Assembly (NCBI RefSeq): GCF_007655135.1
Contig: NC_045128.1
Span: forward strand, 13,904,230-13,968,229
Origin: Punica granatum
Taxonomy: Eukaryota; Streptophyta; Magnoliopsida; Myrtales; Lythraceae
Direction of reading: 5' to 3'
DNA: 64,000 nucleotides
Shown here piece by piece: positions 1-13,827 of the stretch. The position numbers and the translations under genes were made by a program. The notes beneath the pieces were generated by a model that was not told the origin of the DNA, searched no databases, and worked only from the letters and a program-made list of their open reading frames with translations. Numbering within the stretch: position 1 is the stretch's first letter; every line of letters starts with the position of its first letter.

Positions 1-2572
1 ACTGTATAGCCTGCTATAGAAAACCAATTTCAAAGCTAAAATGGTTGTTTGTTAGATATATTTTTATGTTAATATTGATTTGATATATAGTTGTTTGTTG
101 ATGCACAAAGTAGATGATTATTTGTTGGATATGGTATATTTGTTGGATATGGTATATGTTGTTGGACATGATTGATGGTGATATTGGTTTGATGAATGTC
201 ATTATCAATTGGCTGTAATGTTTTTCCTTATTAATATAGTTATTGATTCTCATTCTACCAGTTGGAAGCGATAATTCACAAAGGATTGCGCTGAGAAGAC
301 TAAGAATTTGCAATTGGCACTCCATGATGTTGGTACGAGTTCAGGTAATGAATGACTTATGATGGGTAGGAATTAGAAGTTTGTGATGTGTAGGAGCAAA
401 GTTTTTTATGGTTATGTAGATTGTTCTTAAATATGTATGCTTGTGGAGATTTCATTATTAATTACATATGCAAATCATATATGATTAAATATATAATGTA
501 TGGTTACAGAGATTGTTCGGTGCTACTAATTTTCAATTAGAATAATATAAGAATTTCCTATTATTGATAATTTATAAATTATTTTACGGTATTTATTTAT
601 ACTAGCCTTCACACATGCGCTACACGTGTGCACGATTGCTTTGGGGCCTAAGAGCAAACTTGATAATGGATTAACAGTCCAAAACATTGCAGTCTTGCAT
701 ATTGTAATTCAATAGCAACATCTGCTTGAATGAAAATGCCGAAATAAAGTGCTAGGCATGTTGTAAGCTATATATGGTCTTTAAGAATCTTATAGCTAGT
801 ACTGGTTGTATTTATTTATTTTCATCTAGACCAGTGAAACTATTAAATTATGAAAGACAATATCTGTGATGTTTTGACTTTTAATCCCAAAATCGAGTTT
901 GCTCCCAAGTGCGAAAGCAATCATATGCGCGCTTGTACTGATTGATTATTATTCAAATGATATCTTACAGTGAAATATGTTTCACCAACATTAGTAATCT
1001 ATAATGAGTTTACATTGAGCAAAGCCGGAAGAATGGGATGCTAAGAAATAAGTATAACTATTGTCGTACTTTGAAACACAAAACATATCTCTTGTTCTTG
1101 GTGGCACCGACTCTCGGAGAGTTTAGTGTTCAAGCGTTAGATGGGAAGCCTTAGGTTGGAGATCTATGGAAAGAGTAAAAATTCAAGATAATGTTTTTTT
1201 TAAGGAAAAGTTATCGTTAGCATCGATTTTAACAAATTGACAGTCGATAAGCACTAAGCTTGTACCAAGGGGACAAGATGGGCTTTGTGCCTTTTTTTGT
1301 TCATCCACATGGATGTCTCTAAATTTTGAACTCTTAACTTCACCCGAAAGACAAACCAAGATATAGTACATAAAAACAATATATAAAAGCTGAATGTGCT
1401 AAAAACCTGAAGCAAAAGTCATGTATGCATCATCACAAAAGCAGCTCATCAGAAGTAGTAGTAATTCAAATTATATACAGAGGAACTGCAAAAAAGCATA
1501 CTCTGTTAACATCATAACGTCAACATTTAATAAAAGAAGAAACTAAATACATTCTTTCCCCAATGGTGCAGCACAACATATGAAGAAACAACTTATGCTT
1601 TTGTTAACTTCTTTGCACCGGTAAGAGGTCATCTTTTGATGAGAAATATCCATTTAGTCAGTTAAACAACCAAAGCACTTTAGTCAGCTTTATTTTATCA
1701 GTTCTTGCAAATAAGTGGCTTCAATTCATCGTTCTACATATCCAATGACATGAAGTATAGATTATTTAAAATAGAAGAAACTAGAATTTTATCATTAAAT
1801 CAATAAATTGACAAAATATAACGAAATTGAAAAAATTTAAATTTTCCATTCCTAGGCCCTAGAAATCCCAAGCGAGAGTCACCAAGGGATAGGGGTATAG
1901 TCACTTGAGATGACTCGTGACCGTGTCAGCACGACAATGGAGCTGTAGATTCGGGAAATCGAGAAGCGATTTTTCCTTCGCTATCGAGAACATCGGTGGC
2001 TTAGGAGTTGTAAAGGAGGGAAGAACTGAACCCTAATTTCATAATTATAAGGTAGAAATCGAAGCCGTTTTTACTCGAATACTGAGCTGCGAGGGGAAGG
2101 GCTACCAGCGGTTGCGGTGATGCAAAATCGAAGGCACGGCCAACGACGAGGTGGATAAGATGGGGTGATTTCAGAGGAAAAGCACCGGTTGAGGATTGGA
2201 AGAGAAGTGGAGAGCTGAAATTGAATTCGATGTTTACTTGACTAAAAGAATCTACAGAGAAGACCACCGGGATATGGAGAAGGCCGGTAGGTTTGGGAGC
2301 CGGAGCAACTATGGAGGATTGATAAAGGAGGGTCCAACGGAAGAGTAATAGAAGAAAAAGAGAGACATGGCCCGCGTGGATTTGTGGGATATTTATTTTT
2401 ATTTATCTTTTATATATATATATTTTATGTGGAAACATTAGCCAGATTTCAAAAACAGTTACAATTCAGCAAATTCCCTTTATGAATAGTATTAGATAGA
2501 TACTATTAGATACTAGATAAGTATTAGATATTTCTCAATATTTGCCACGTCATTTTTTATGGAGAAAAAAAA
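1..2572. other. A+T-rich intergenic stretch, no supported gene
   Basis: No reading frame here resembles a known family. The stretch from about 1860 to 2390 has higher G+C and an open frame on the minus strand (2001-2267), and could be a remnant of a promoter or leader of a minus-strand gene. I see no conserved domain, splice pattern or downstream exon to support this. A possible Helitron end at 602-632 is listed separately. Confidence 0.5.
602..632 (-). mobile_element. Possible Helitron 3' terminus
   Basis: Read on the minus strand, the segment has a short imperfect hairpin (a GTGTAGCGCATGTG-type core) followed within about ten bases by CTAG and then T. Plant Helitrons end with a GC-rich hairpin and CTRR and insert between A and T. 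The match is to the general pattern only. No 5' TC end and no replicase-helicase coding was located, so the element's extent is unknown. Confidence 0.3.
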
Positions 2573-3734
2573 GGGAATGACCCAAATAATCGTAAACTTT
2601 ACACTTTTTTTACGTGTTATTACAAACTAATTTTTTTCTATAAAAAATATACAAATTATCAATCGTTATAAGTTTTACCATGTCGTTACAATCTTCGTCA
2701 ATTCTAATCGAACATGCTAACATGGCATTGATGGTGACATGTGGCTTACAGAGATTCGGTATGTACGTCCCACATAAATTTTATTACTAAAAATCATTAT
2801 AAATTTTTTTAGAAAAGGACTCTATGTGCCACCATCCTCATCTTCCTTTCCTCTTCATCTCCTTTGATCAACTACACGCCTCTCTACCTCCGATAATCCT
2901 CCACTTCTGGCAAGTATCTGCACCAAGACAACGGGATGGCATGAGCCATGTGAACCTCGGAAACGCCTTGAAATGAGCTCGTTACGGGCTGTCCAAGGGC
3001 ACCATATTGGTAGGGAGTGGAGTGGCAACAACAACTTTGGGAGACAGTAGCATAAAGAGTTCGTAGGAGGAAGCAACAGCTCGGGAAGGAGCTAGGTATT
3101 AGCTGCAACAATGTGAAGGTGGCGGGAGGAGCAGCAACAATAGAGCTCAAGGGGTGATAAAGGAGAAGGAAGGTGAGGATGGTGATGGTCTAAAGTAGAG
3201 GGAGAAGAAGATGATGGTGATAGAAATGGACTGTGATGGAAGAAAAGATTAGCGGCGACTACAAGGAAGATGGTAGTGATAGCAAGGAAAAGCATATAAT
3301 GGAGGAAGGGATGGTCGACGCTATGGTGATGGAGGTGGCAGAGGTGAAAGAAGGCTATACAAAGGGTATATGTTGAGACTTGTCGGAAGTGGAGATCGGC
3401 GGTGGAGGAGCGTGTAGTCGAACGGACAAGATGGAGGGGAGAAGAAGATGATGATGTTTGTGTGTGCAGAGACTTCTCCTCCTCCCCCTTTTCCTTTTTT
3501 CTTTTTAATTTTTATAATGATTTCAGAGGTGTAGCTGCCTACGTAGCCAATCTTCGTGCGTTACAGGTCATCGTCAATGCAAGTCAGCATGCCCGGTTAA
3601 AATTGACGGAGATCGTAACGGCATGGTAAAACTTATAACGGATCGATAATTAGTGTATTTTTCATAAAAAAAAATTAGTTCGTGATAATACTTTAAAAAA
3701 AGTATAAGGTTTGTGATTATTTGGGTCATTTTCC
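2573..3734. mobile_element. Long-TIR foldback element (MULE-like), about 1.16 kb
   Basis: The two ends are inverted copies for roughly 150 bp. The left end starts near GGGAATGACCCAAATAATC and the right end is its reverse complement, ending in GGGTCATTTTCC. Each arm carries a matching run about a cytosine-free A+T tract and a matching internal part (the TTGACGGAGATCGTAACGGC region is mirrored near 2680-2705). The interior (about 2830-3480) is purine-rich on the plus strand and codes for nothing recognisable. The flanks are A-rich, so a target duplication cannot be defined. It ends only about 410 bp upstream of the acetyltransferase start codon. Confidence 0.7.
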
Positions 3735-3752
3735 AAAAACAAAAAACAATGA

Positions 3753-3934
3753 CGGTGCGTTTGGTTTTAGAGTTAAAATAACTTTAATTTTGATTTTGAT
3801 TTTGATTGTGGAAAATGACAAATGAGATGGAAGTATAAATTTGACTTGAAAAACGTGTATTTTTGTTGTGTAATATGTTGAGTTAAAGTTAAAATTAAAA
3901 TTAAAATTTTTTAACTTACAATCCAAACAAGGCC
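3753..3934. mobile_element. Small MITE with terminal inverted repeats, 182 bp
   Basis: The element starts GGTGCGTTTGG-like and ends CCAAACAAGGCC, imperfect inverted copies that extend about 25 bp inward. It is flanked by TGA on both sides (3750-3752 and 3935-3937). A 3-bp target duplication with short inverted ends fits PIF/Harbinger (Tourist-like) MITEs, although such elements prefer TTA/TAA. It sits directly against the acetyltransferase promoter region. Confidence 0.5.
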
Positions 3935-3960
3935 TGAATATTTTATGGGACACGGACCGG

Positions 3961-4112
3961 GATCCATTTTCCCACGAGAACCAAACCCGACTTCAAGATC
4001 AAATCTTGGATCCATTTACCCACAAGAACGAATGAACGCTCCTCCCATTTCGAGTCTTCGGACGAAATCGCCGACTTAAATCTCTTCAGCCCATTTTCCC
4101 CCGAGAACCGAC
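3961..4112 (+). promoter_or_regulatory. Three imperfect copies of a short motif upstream of the acetyltransferase
   Basis: Three related stretches of about 20 bp with the core CCATTTTCCCACGAGAACC lie at about 3963, 4010 and 4090. They differ from each other at a few positions. They lie in the 190 bp before the start codon, so they belong to the core promoter or the 5' leader. I do not recognise the motif as a named plant element, and a regulatory role is inference from position and repetition. Confidence 0.35.
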
Positions 4113-4145
4113 ATTTCCTTTCGGAGCTTCCTTTTCTGACGACCG

Positions 4146-7047
<2,902 letters not shown>

Positions 7048-8272
7048 AAGGTCACTGGGTGTTCTACTTCTTTGACTTGTAGCATAATTCTGGTTGTACA
7101 TATATGTATGCTGCCGGCAGTAGCAGCGATAACGGATGGTTCTGAACTTGGATAGTCTCTGGACCAGAAAAGTGGATTGGTCCCTTCAAACGTCTAATGT
7201 AGTCAGTGTTTGCTTTTATATGGTGTTGATTCAATCTCTTCAAGCCTTTTTAAGTACTTCTGCTTCCATCACTTGTCTCGGATTTCTCAGCACTTGCTCG
7301 GAATCGGCTATTATGTTATAGATATTGATTGGATGCTCCCGTGAACAAATCCGGTTCTTAACAATCATTCTGAAAGCCTGGCTTGGCTTGGCCATGATAA
7401 ACACAGAAGGGGTGTGTGTAACTCCTCAGCGTGGCAATTACCAACTTCCTCTCCTAACGTCTATGTCAATAGGTTTATTAGCAACATAGCCGTAATTATG
7501 GAGTAATAGAAATTCAAAATCAGTACGAGCTCTGATTTTCATAAAACAAAGTAGAGAGATCTTAACATCAATGAGCTACAAGTAATTATCCAACAACAGA
7601 AGAAGTCAGGAATGTGAAACTCAATCCTGCAGGTCACTGTATTCGGTTTTGTACGTGGGTCACTTGGGCAATTGGATCAAAGCAAATGCTTTATGATACA
7701 CGAACCGAGATGGCGGGTGATGCAGCAAAATGATACAGCTCGGTAAAATTCTCCCTCTTGGTTGCACTGTACATTTAACTTGCCAACTTTGTGGGAAATA
7801 TGGCGTCACAGGTACTTTCCAGACGAGACAACTTGGCGCCAATTAAACCAAACATCCATTCCATCTGATCAGGTACTTCGGACGATAACTTGGGCTGACT
7901 ATGAAGATCCATCTCTATCTCTAAAACGAGCCTCTGAGCGTGCTTTCTGCACTGAGAAGTGGTAAAACTTCATCCCCCTGCTCCCAGATTATTCACCCTG
8001 CAGAGCAAGATAATAGACCGAGAATCGATGAAAGCTATCGCTGGTTTGTCTCTTCTGCTGTTTCACTTTTCGGTACAGCTGCTTCATTCTGCACGAATGG
8101 AAGTCAAAAGCTCCTTCCTTGAAGCGAGAAACTGCATCATCGGTCTCTTCTTAGAAAAACTCTCTACTCCTCTCATTCATCTCTACTTTTCTCGTATCTA
8201 CAGCTTCTTTTACCGTTTAAGCATGTTCATCAACAGTTTCTGAGGTGTTTGAGTGGCAACACAGTTTCCCTT
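7048..8272. other. Acetyltransferase 3' region and low-level coding-like debris
   Basis: The first few hundred bases after the TAA are probably the 3' UTR of the acetyltransferase; no clear polyadenylation signal was settled. Between about 7780 and 7960 the minus strand stays open for roughly 55 codons and ends in a stop, with a protein-like composition (the residues LSSEVPDQMEWMFG occur). There is no recognisable domain. Together with the next entry this may be the relic of a minus-strand gene. Confidence 0.35.
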
Positions 8273-8482
8273 TTAACATTTCAGGGTCAGTGTCCGGGTT
8301 CTCCCTTGTTCTGTACTAGGAATAGTTGCTGCACTTTCATCAGTCTGAACCGAGAAACCATCAAAATCAGTTGTAAGCGCAGCTGAAAGTGCCCGGGCAG
8401 ATTCCATATCTTTCTCAAACTCGGGCTCGTCAATAGAAAGTGCTTTTGCATCGATACTTGGGAAGCACGCTGAGTTGAACTA
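8273..8482 (-). pseudogene. Possible terminal exon or gene fragment, unrecognised
   Basis: The minus strand is open for about 65 codons and ends at a TAA (8273-8275). The upstream limit is a TAG next to a TTTCAG that could act as a splice acceptor. The translation is acidic and protein-like (it contains SIDEPEFEKDMESARALSAA) and ends TLTLKC. I do not recognise the family, and no upstream exon is visible because A+T-rich repeats begin at about 8600. It could be a decayed fragment or chance. Confidence 0.25.
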
Positions 8483-8810
8483 CTGAAACAATGTTGTTAT
8501 TGAGGCAAAAGCAATTGAGCACACGTGAAGCGTATGCAAGAGGTTTAATAGCGAGAAATGCATAAATCAGGGCTAAAAATAACTCTTGGCTATTATAAAT
8601 TTGAAAACAAATGAGATCAATTTAAATTTCACATGACTTGGCTAGTGGTAATATTTTTTGTAATGCCCCATCTTGCATTGGTGCCATAATATGGATAATT
8701 GAAGGACTAACTTAGAAGAAAAAAGACGTTTTACAGGCTAGTGGAAATAAAATGCTAATAAGAGCCCCAATGGGTAAAACTACAATATCTAATTCAATAA
8801 AATAGAAATC

Positions 8811-8813
<3 letters not shown>

Positions 8814-8852
<39 letters not shown>
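8814..8852. repeat. (AT)n microsatellite
   Basis: Uninterrupted alternating A and T for about 39 bases. Similar shorter runs occur near 13799, 14590, 15716, 54346 and 59623. Confidence 0.95.
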
Positions 8853-8857
<5 letters not shown>

Positions 8858-8869
8858 GATTCAAGGTGG

Positions 8870-11060
8870 ACCTGACCAAATGGCCTCAGAATACTCCGTT
8901 TCTAAATGAAATCTTCTCAGTTTTTTGAGTTTTCAAAATTTTTAATTATTTTTAATTATAAAATTAGTAACAAAATCTTCAAAAGAAATATTTCATTTAA
9001 AAAATCGAAAATACCATAAAATCTTTTGGATACTATAGTGACATCCAATTAAAGGCAATATGAATTTTTTAAATGGACTTTCTAGGTTTTTTTTTAAATT
9101 TTATAATTTTAGGAATTACTTTTAATAAAAAATATTTTTAAAAGATATCTCATCATAAAATCTGATTGATTTCTTTAATTTTGATAATTTTTATATTATT
9201 TAATAAATATTTTAGATGGCCTCATAATGCTCCGCTTCTAAATGAAATTTTTTGTCCTCACTCTTGCCTTCTTATAGATATAGTTATATATTTTTATTAT
9301 TTTCTTGAACTATTTTTATCATAAGAAAGTAAAAAAATATATATCTATGTATCTATGAAAGCAAGATATGAGATGGGCCCATCAGATGGCCTCATAATGC
9401 TCCGTTTCTAAATGAAAATTTCTCGATTTTTTGAGTTTTTAAAATTTTAAAGGGCAAATTATACAAAAAAACCTAAGTTTTGTAAAATATCTCAGTTCTG
9501 TTTTAAATTTTGTTTTGTAACAAAAAAAATCACATGTTTTGATAACCGTCTTAGATTTGACCTCCCGTTACCATTCCGTTAAGTTTGCCGTCTACTTGCC
9601 TACGTGGATTTCACGGGACCCACAAAATTTACACATCATCTGATCATCTTATCTTTTCTTTACAAAAATAACTTAAATTTTTAGAAAAGTCTCAGTTTTT
9701 TTCCAAATTTTGATTTGTAATTTAAAAAATACATATTTTAAAAATTTCTCATAAATGGTCCATGAGAGGAGATGCTAGCCAGTGCCGACTTTAAAGCAAA
9801 AACATATGGTTTTTTCATTACATATTAAATTTATAATGAAATTGAGACTTTTTTGAAAATTTGAAGTTTTTTATTTAACCTATCTTATTTGTTTATTAAC
9901 TTATGTCTAAAGTTAACCGTCCATGTATGCAAAATTGACAGAATTTATAACGGAGGTCATTTTCGAGACAATTTAGAAAACTTATGGTTTTTCTTGTTAC
10001 AAAACAAAATTTAAGACAAAATTGAGACGTTTTACAAAATTTAGGTTTTTTGTGTAATTTGCCCAATTTTAAAATATATTTAATTATAAAATTAACAACA
10101 AAATCTTCTGAAATAATATTCCATTTAAAAAAAATAAAAAATCCATAAAATCTTTTTGATACTACGGTGATCTTCAATCGAGGGCAATATGAAGGTAATA
10201 TGAATTTTCTAAATGGACATCCTAGATTTATTAAATTTTTTAATTTTCGGAATTATTTTAATAAAATATTTTTTAAAAGATATCTCATTATAAAATATGA
10301 TTTATTAATTTATTTAATTTTTATAATTTATATATTATTTAATAATATTGATTTTTTTAATATGAAAGTTAATATTTCATCCCAGATGGTTTTAAAACGT
10401 TATATTTCTGAATAAAAGTTTCTTATTTTTTGAGTTTTTAAAAATTTTAAATTATACCAAATTATAAAATTAGCAACAAAATCTTGTGAAATAATATTTC
10501 ATTTAATAAAACCAAATACCATAACATCTTTTAGATAATACGATGATCTTCGTTGAATGCAATATGAATTTTCTAAATGGAACTTTATAGGTTTTTTACA
10601 AATTTTTAAAATTTTGGAATTATTTTTAAGAAAAAATATTTTTAAAAGATATCTCATTATAAAATATGAATTCTTGATTTTTTTAATTTTTATAATCTAT
10701 ATATTATTTAATAATCTTGAAGTTTTTAAAATAAAAAATAATATTTATCACATAAATATTAACATCAAAATAAGTATATATTATTAAATATTCATGTGTA
10801 ATATAGATATATTAATATTTGGTTATGTGGACAACTTTTAGTATATATAGTAAGAAAAAATATACATGAATTATATTATTTTATAGATATTTATTTTTTA
10901 AAAATAGATAAGATAATATTCTATAGATATATATGGAATTTTCTAGATTTATTTAATTTTTTATTTTCGGAATTATTTGTAATATCAAATATTTTTTAAG
11001 ATATCTCATCACAAAATCTAATTTCTTGATTTCTTTAATTTTTTTTAATTTGTACAATAT
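8870..11060. repeat. Degenerate A+T-rich repeat, four partial copies
   Basis: A unit of about 0.3-0.4 kb recurs near 8885-9215, 9385-9451 continued at 10065-10375, 10430-10720, and as a part at 10930-11050. Shared landmarks are CCTCATAATGCTCCG, TACCATAAAATCTTTT and AAGATATCTCATCA. Copies differ by many substitutions and small indels. The second copy is split by the foldback element at 9452-10064. No coding is seen; the frames open here are A+T composition effects. Confidence 0.7.
9452..10064. mobile_element. MULE-like long-TIR element with 9-bp target duplication
   Basis: The element begins GGGCAAATTATAC and ends GTAATTTGCCC. Its arms are inverted copies over more than 100 bp. AATTTTAAA is repeated exactly on either side (9443-9451 and 10065-10073). 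A 9-bp duplication with long inverted ends is the signature of Mutator-like elements. It has no transposase frame and is non-autonomous. It shares its ends with the shorter element at 11951-12271 and landed in the A+T-rich repeat array. Confidence 0.9.
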
Positions 11061-11950
11061 AATGTAATTGAAATATATGAGAAGATTTATTATATGTAGA
11101 AATATTATTTAATAATCTCAATTTTTTAAAATATAAATTAAAATTTATAAATAAATATTAACATAAAAATAAGTATATATATTAGCATATATTCATACAT
11201 AATATAAAATATGTTAATATATGGTTATGTGGACAATCTTTAGTATATATAATAAGAAAAAGTACATATGAATTATATGTTTTTGCAGATATCTATTTTT
11301 AAAAATAGATTAAATAATATTTATAAATATATATAAATTATATTTTATTTTCAAAAAACAAATCAGATTTGTTCATCGAAAAATAAAAAACAAATCAGAT
11401 TATATTTTATGTATATCTATATTTTCTATTATAATTATAAATATGAATTATCACACATAAATAGGTCTTAAGGAATATGTCTATAATTAGACGCGAGTTC
11501 GCGAAACTATGTCTTTCTCTAGATGCAAGTGAGTTGATTAAATTTATGCTTTAATTTTTCTCTCATTTTTATCAAAATTTTTCATTTTTTATTTTTCTCT
11601 AATTTTTTGCTTTTTTTTTTTCACATTCTTTTTCAAGATTGGTGATGTGAATTTCATCTCTCGAAAGGTATTGCTACATCTATATAGAAACTCTCAAAAA
11701 GTAAGTTCTTCTATTGTTTGTTAGTTTTATTATTTTTTGTTTCACTTTTGATTCTCCAAGCAAATTTTCTTTTAAATTTTTAATTATAATTTTTTTAAAT
11801 TGGTAAAATTTTTCGTGCAACGCACGGGCTTCACGACTAGTTACTAATAAAGGAATACAAATAGTTCCACAACGAGTATCGAAATTGAAATCTCTTATAC
11901 TACTGCGCTATACCCTCGTTGATTGTTCGATGATTTTTACATACAATGTA
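11061..11950. other. A+T-rich stretch, no gene
   Basis: No coding is supported. Two near-repeats of the ATATGGTTATGTGGACAA kind (about 10820 and 11220) suggest further decayed copies of an A+T-rich element. The stretch contains the possible Helitron end described separately. Confidence 0.6.
11808..11840 (+). mobile_element. Possible Helitron 3' terminus
   Basis: GTGCAACGCAC forms a short hairpin and is followed after about ten bases by CTAG (11837-11840) and then TT. This closely resembles the 3' ends of many plant Helitrons. The 5' end was not identified and there is no Rep/helicase coding, so only the terminus is claimed. Confidence 0.45.
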
Positions 11951-12271
11951 GGGCAAATTACAAAAAAAAACCCAAGTTTTGTAAAATGTCTCAGTTTTGT
12001 CATAAATTTTGTTTTGTAACAAAAAAACCATAAGTTTTCTAAAATGTCTCAAAAATGACCTCCGTTATAACTTCCGTCAATTTTTGCCTACGTGTGACCT
12101 ATGTGGACTGTTAAAGGGACCCACCATCAGCAGCAAAAATTGACGGAAGTTATAACGGAGGTCATTTTTGAGACATTTTAGAAAACTTATGGTTTTTTTT
12201 ATTACAAAACAAAATTTAGGATAAAATTGAGACATTTTACAAAATTTGGGTTTTTTTTTTGTAATTTACCC
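11951..12271. mobile_element. MULE-like foldback MITE, 321 bp, nearly palindromic
   Basis: Two arms of about 135 bp (11951-12087 and 12137-12271) are inverted copies with only a few mismatches, separated by a loop of about 50 bp. TACAATGTA is repeated exactly on both sides (11942-11950 and 12272-12280), giving a 9-bp target duplication. Ends are GGGCAAATTAC and GTAATTTACCC. It has no coding. A transcript across it would fold into a long hairpin. Confidence 0.95.
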
Positions 12272-12421
12272 TACAATGTACCAGTCACGATCAGTTTTCT
12301 TTTTCCTCGAAATCTTCCGCCCTCTCCAAAATCAAGCTCAAGTCAACTGCTCCGAGCGGACTAAATCTACCTATATTGTCATAGTAGACAGATTTTATAT
12401 ATGTGAACGTATTTTTTGGTA

Positions 12422-13084
12422 AATCTTCTCAGTCTATGGTAATCAATCACATGATGATGAACAATCTCTTAATATGACCAAGTCTTGGTAATGGAGGTGC
12501 TTTTGTATGGAGCACATCCCGCACGAGAGAGATAATCCTCAACGTAGATCTTGTCAAAGAGATGTCTCAACAATCAACATTTCTTTTCTATGAGTGTAAT
12601 TTGAAACTTGTATTGACCACATTGTTTCAATTTCAGTGAGGTTAATCTTCTCAGTCTATGGTAATCAATCACATGATGATGAACAACCTCTTAATATGAC
12701 CAAGTCTTGGTAATGGAGGTGCTTTTGTATGGAGCACATCCCGCACGAGAGAGATAATCCTCAATGTAGATCTTGTCAAAGGGATGTCTCAACAATCAAC
12801 ATTTCTTTTCTATGCGTGTAATTCGAAACTTGTATTGACCACATTGTCTCAATTTCAGTGAGGTTAATCTTCTCAGTCTATGGTAATCAATCACATGATG
12901 ATGAACAACCTCTTAATATGACCAAGTCTTGGTAATGGAGGTGCTTTTGTATGGAGCACATCCCGCACGAGAGAGATAATCCTCAATGTAGATCTTGTCA
13001 AAGGGATGTCTCAACAATCAACATTTCTTTTCTACGAGTGTAATTTGAAACTTGTATTGACCACACTGTCTCAATTTCAGTGAG
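12422..13084. repeat. Three tandem copies of a 221-bp unit
   Basis: Copies run 12422-12643, 12644-12864 and 12865-13084 and differ at only a handful of bases. Each begins AATCTTCTCAGTCTATGG and ends near TTCAGTGAG. The period is not a multiple of three and no frame runs through. It looks like a small local satellite-type expansion; the function is unknown. Confidence 0.95.
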
Positions 13085-13796
13085 ATTTTTATCTTTTTCT
13101 TCTAACTTTTTCCTTAAAAGCCCGTCGACTTCGTATAGGGATGGATAGAAGGATAAATAAAAGAGTAAAAAGGAAGTCTTAGTTACGAGATTCAAACCTA
13201 AAACCCTTAGATCTTAAGTAAAGGCATGTGCCATTTAATTGCGCCAAACCATCTTTTCTCTTTTACTTCTTTTTTAGGATAAGTTTCAAACGGATTTTTC
13301 AAATGACATAAGCGATGACGATCACGTAACATTGAACAAGTACTTGAAGTAAACAATCTAAAAATCTATAGCCATATATGCAATAACAAGTCATTAGACA
13401 GTTTCATTAGCCTTCCAAATTTGGTATGCCACACCAAATTCCAATGCCAAACTACAGATGGATATATAAATGATGAATTTGACTGAATTTCATGTGAAAT
13501 ATTTCTTTTCCACCTAATTTACGTTTGACCTATTTTACGGTCGTGCATGCTGACTTCTGAAACACGACTACATTTTTAAAGAGCAGACACCACCCACAAA
13601 AATCGAGACAAAAATCATAATATTTTACTTGTTCAAGAATCAGGGAGGTTAATTTCTAGGAATTAAGGTGCTGAGGGATACATTATGGCTCAATCATTTT
13701 CTTCTTTATGAGTCAAAATTTGATTCCTAATCACATCCATGTATGTTGGACTTCTAGCCCTCTTAATGGAATAGGAGTTTCCACTTTCTCATGTCT

Positions 13797-13827
<31 letters not shown>

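Noticed and set aside
14..325. 103-codon minus-strand frame
   Set aside because: A+T-rich with repeated IYHIQQI-type residues from a local GTTGGATATG repeat. No domain was found.
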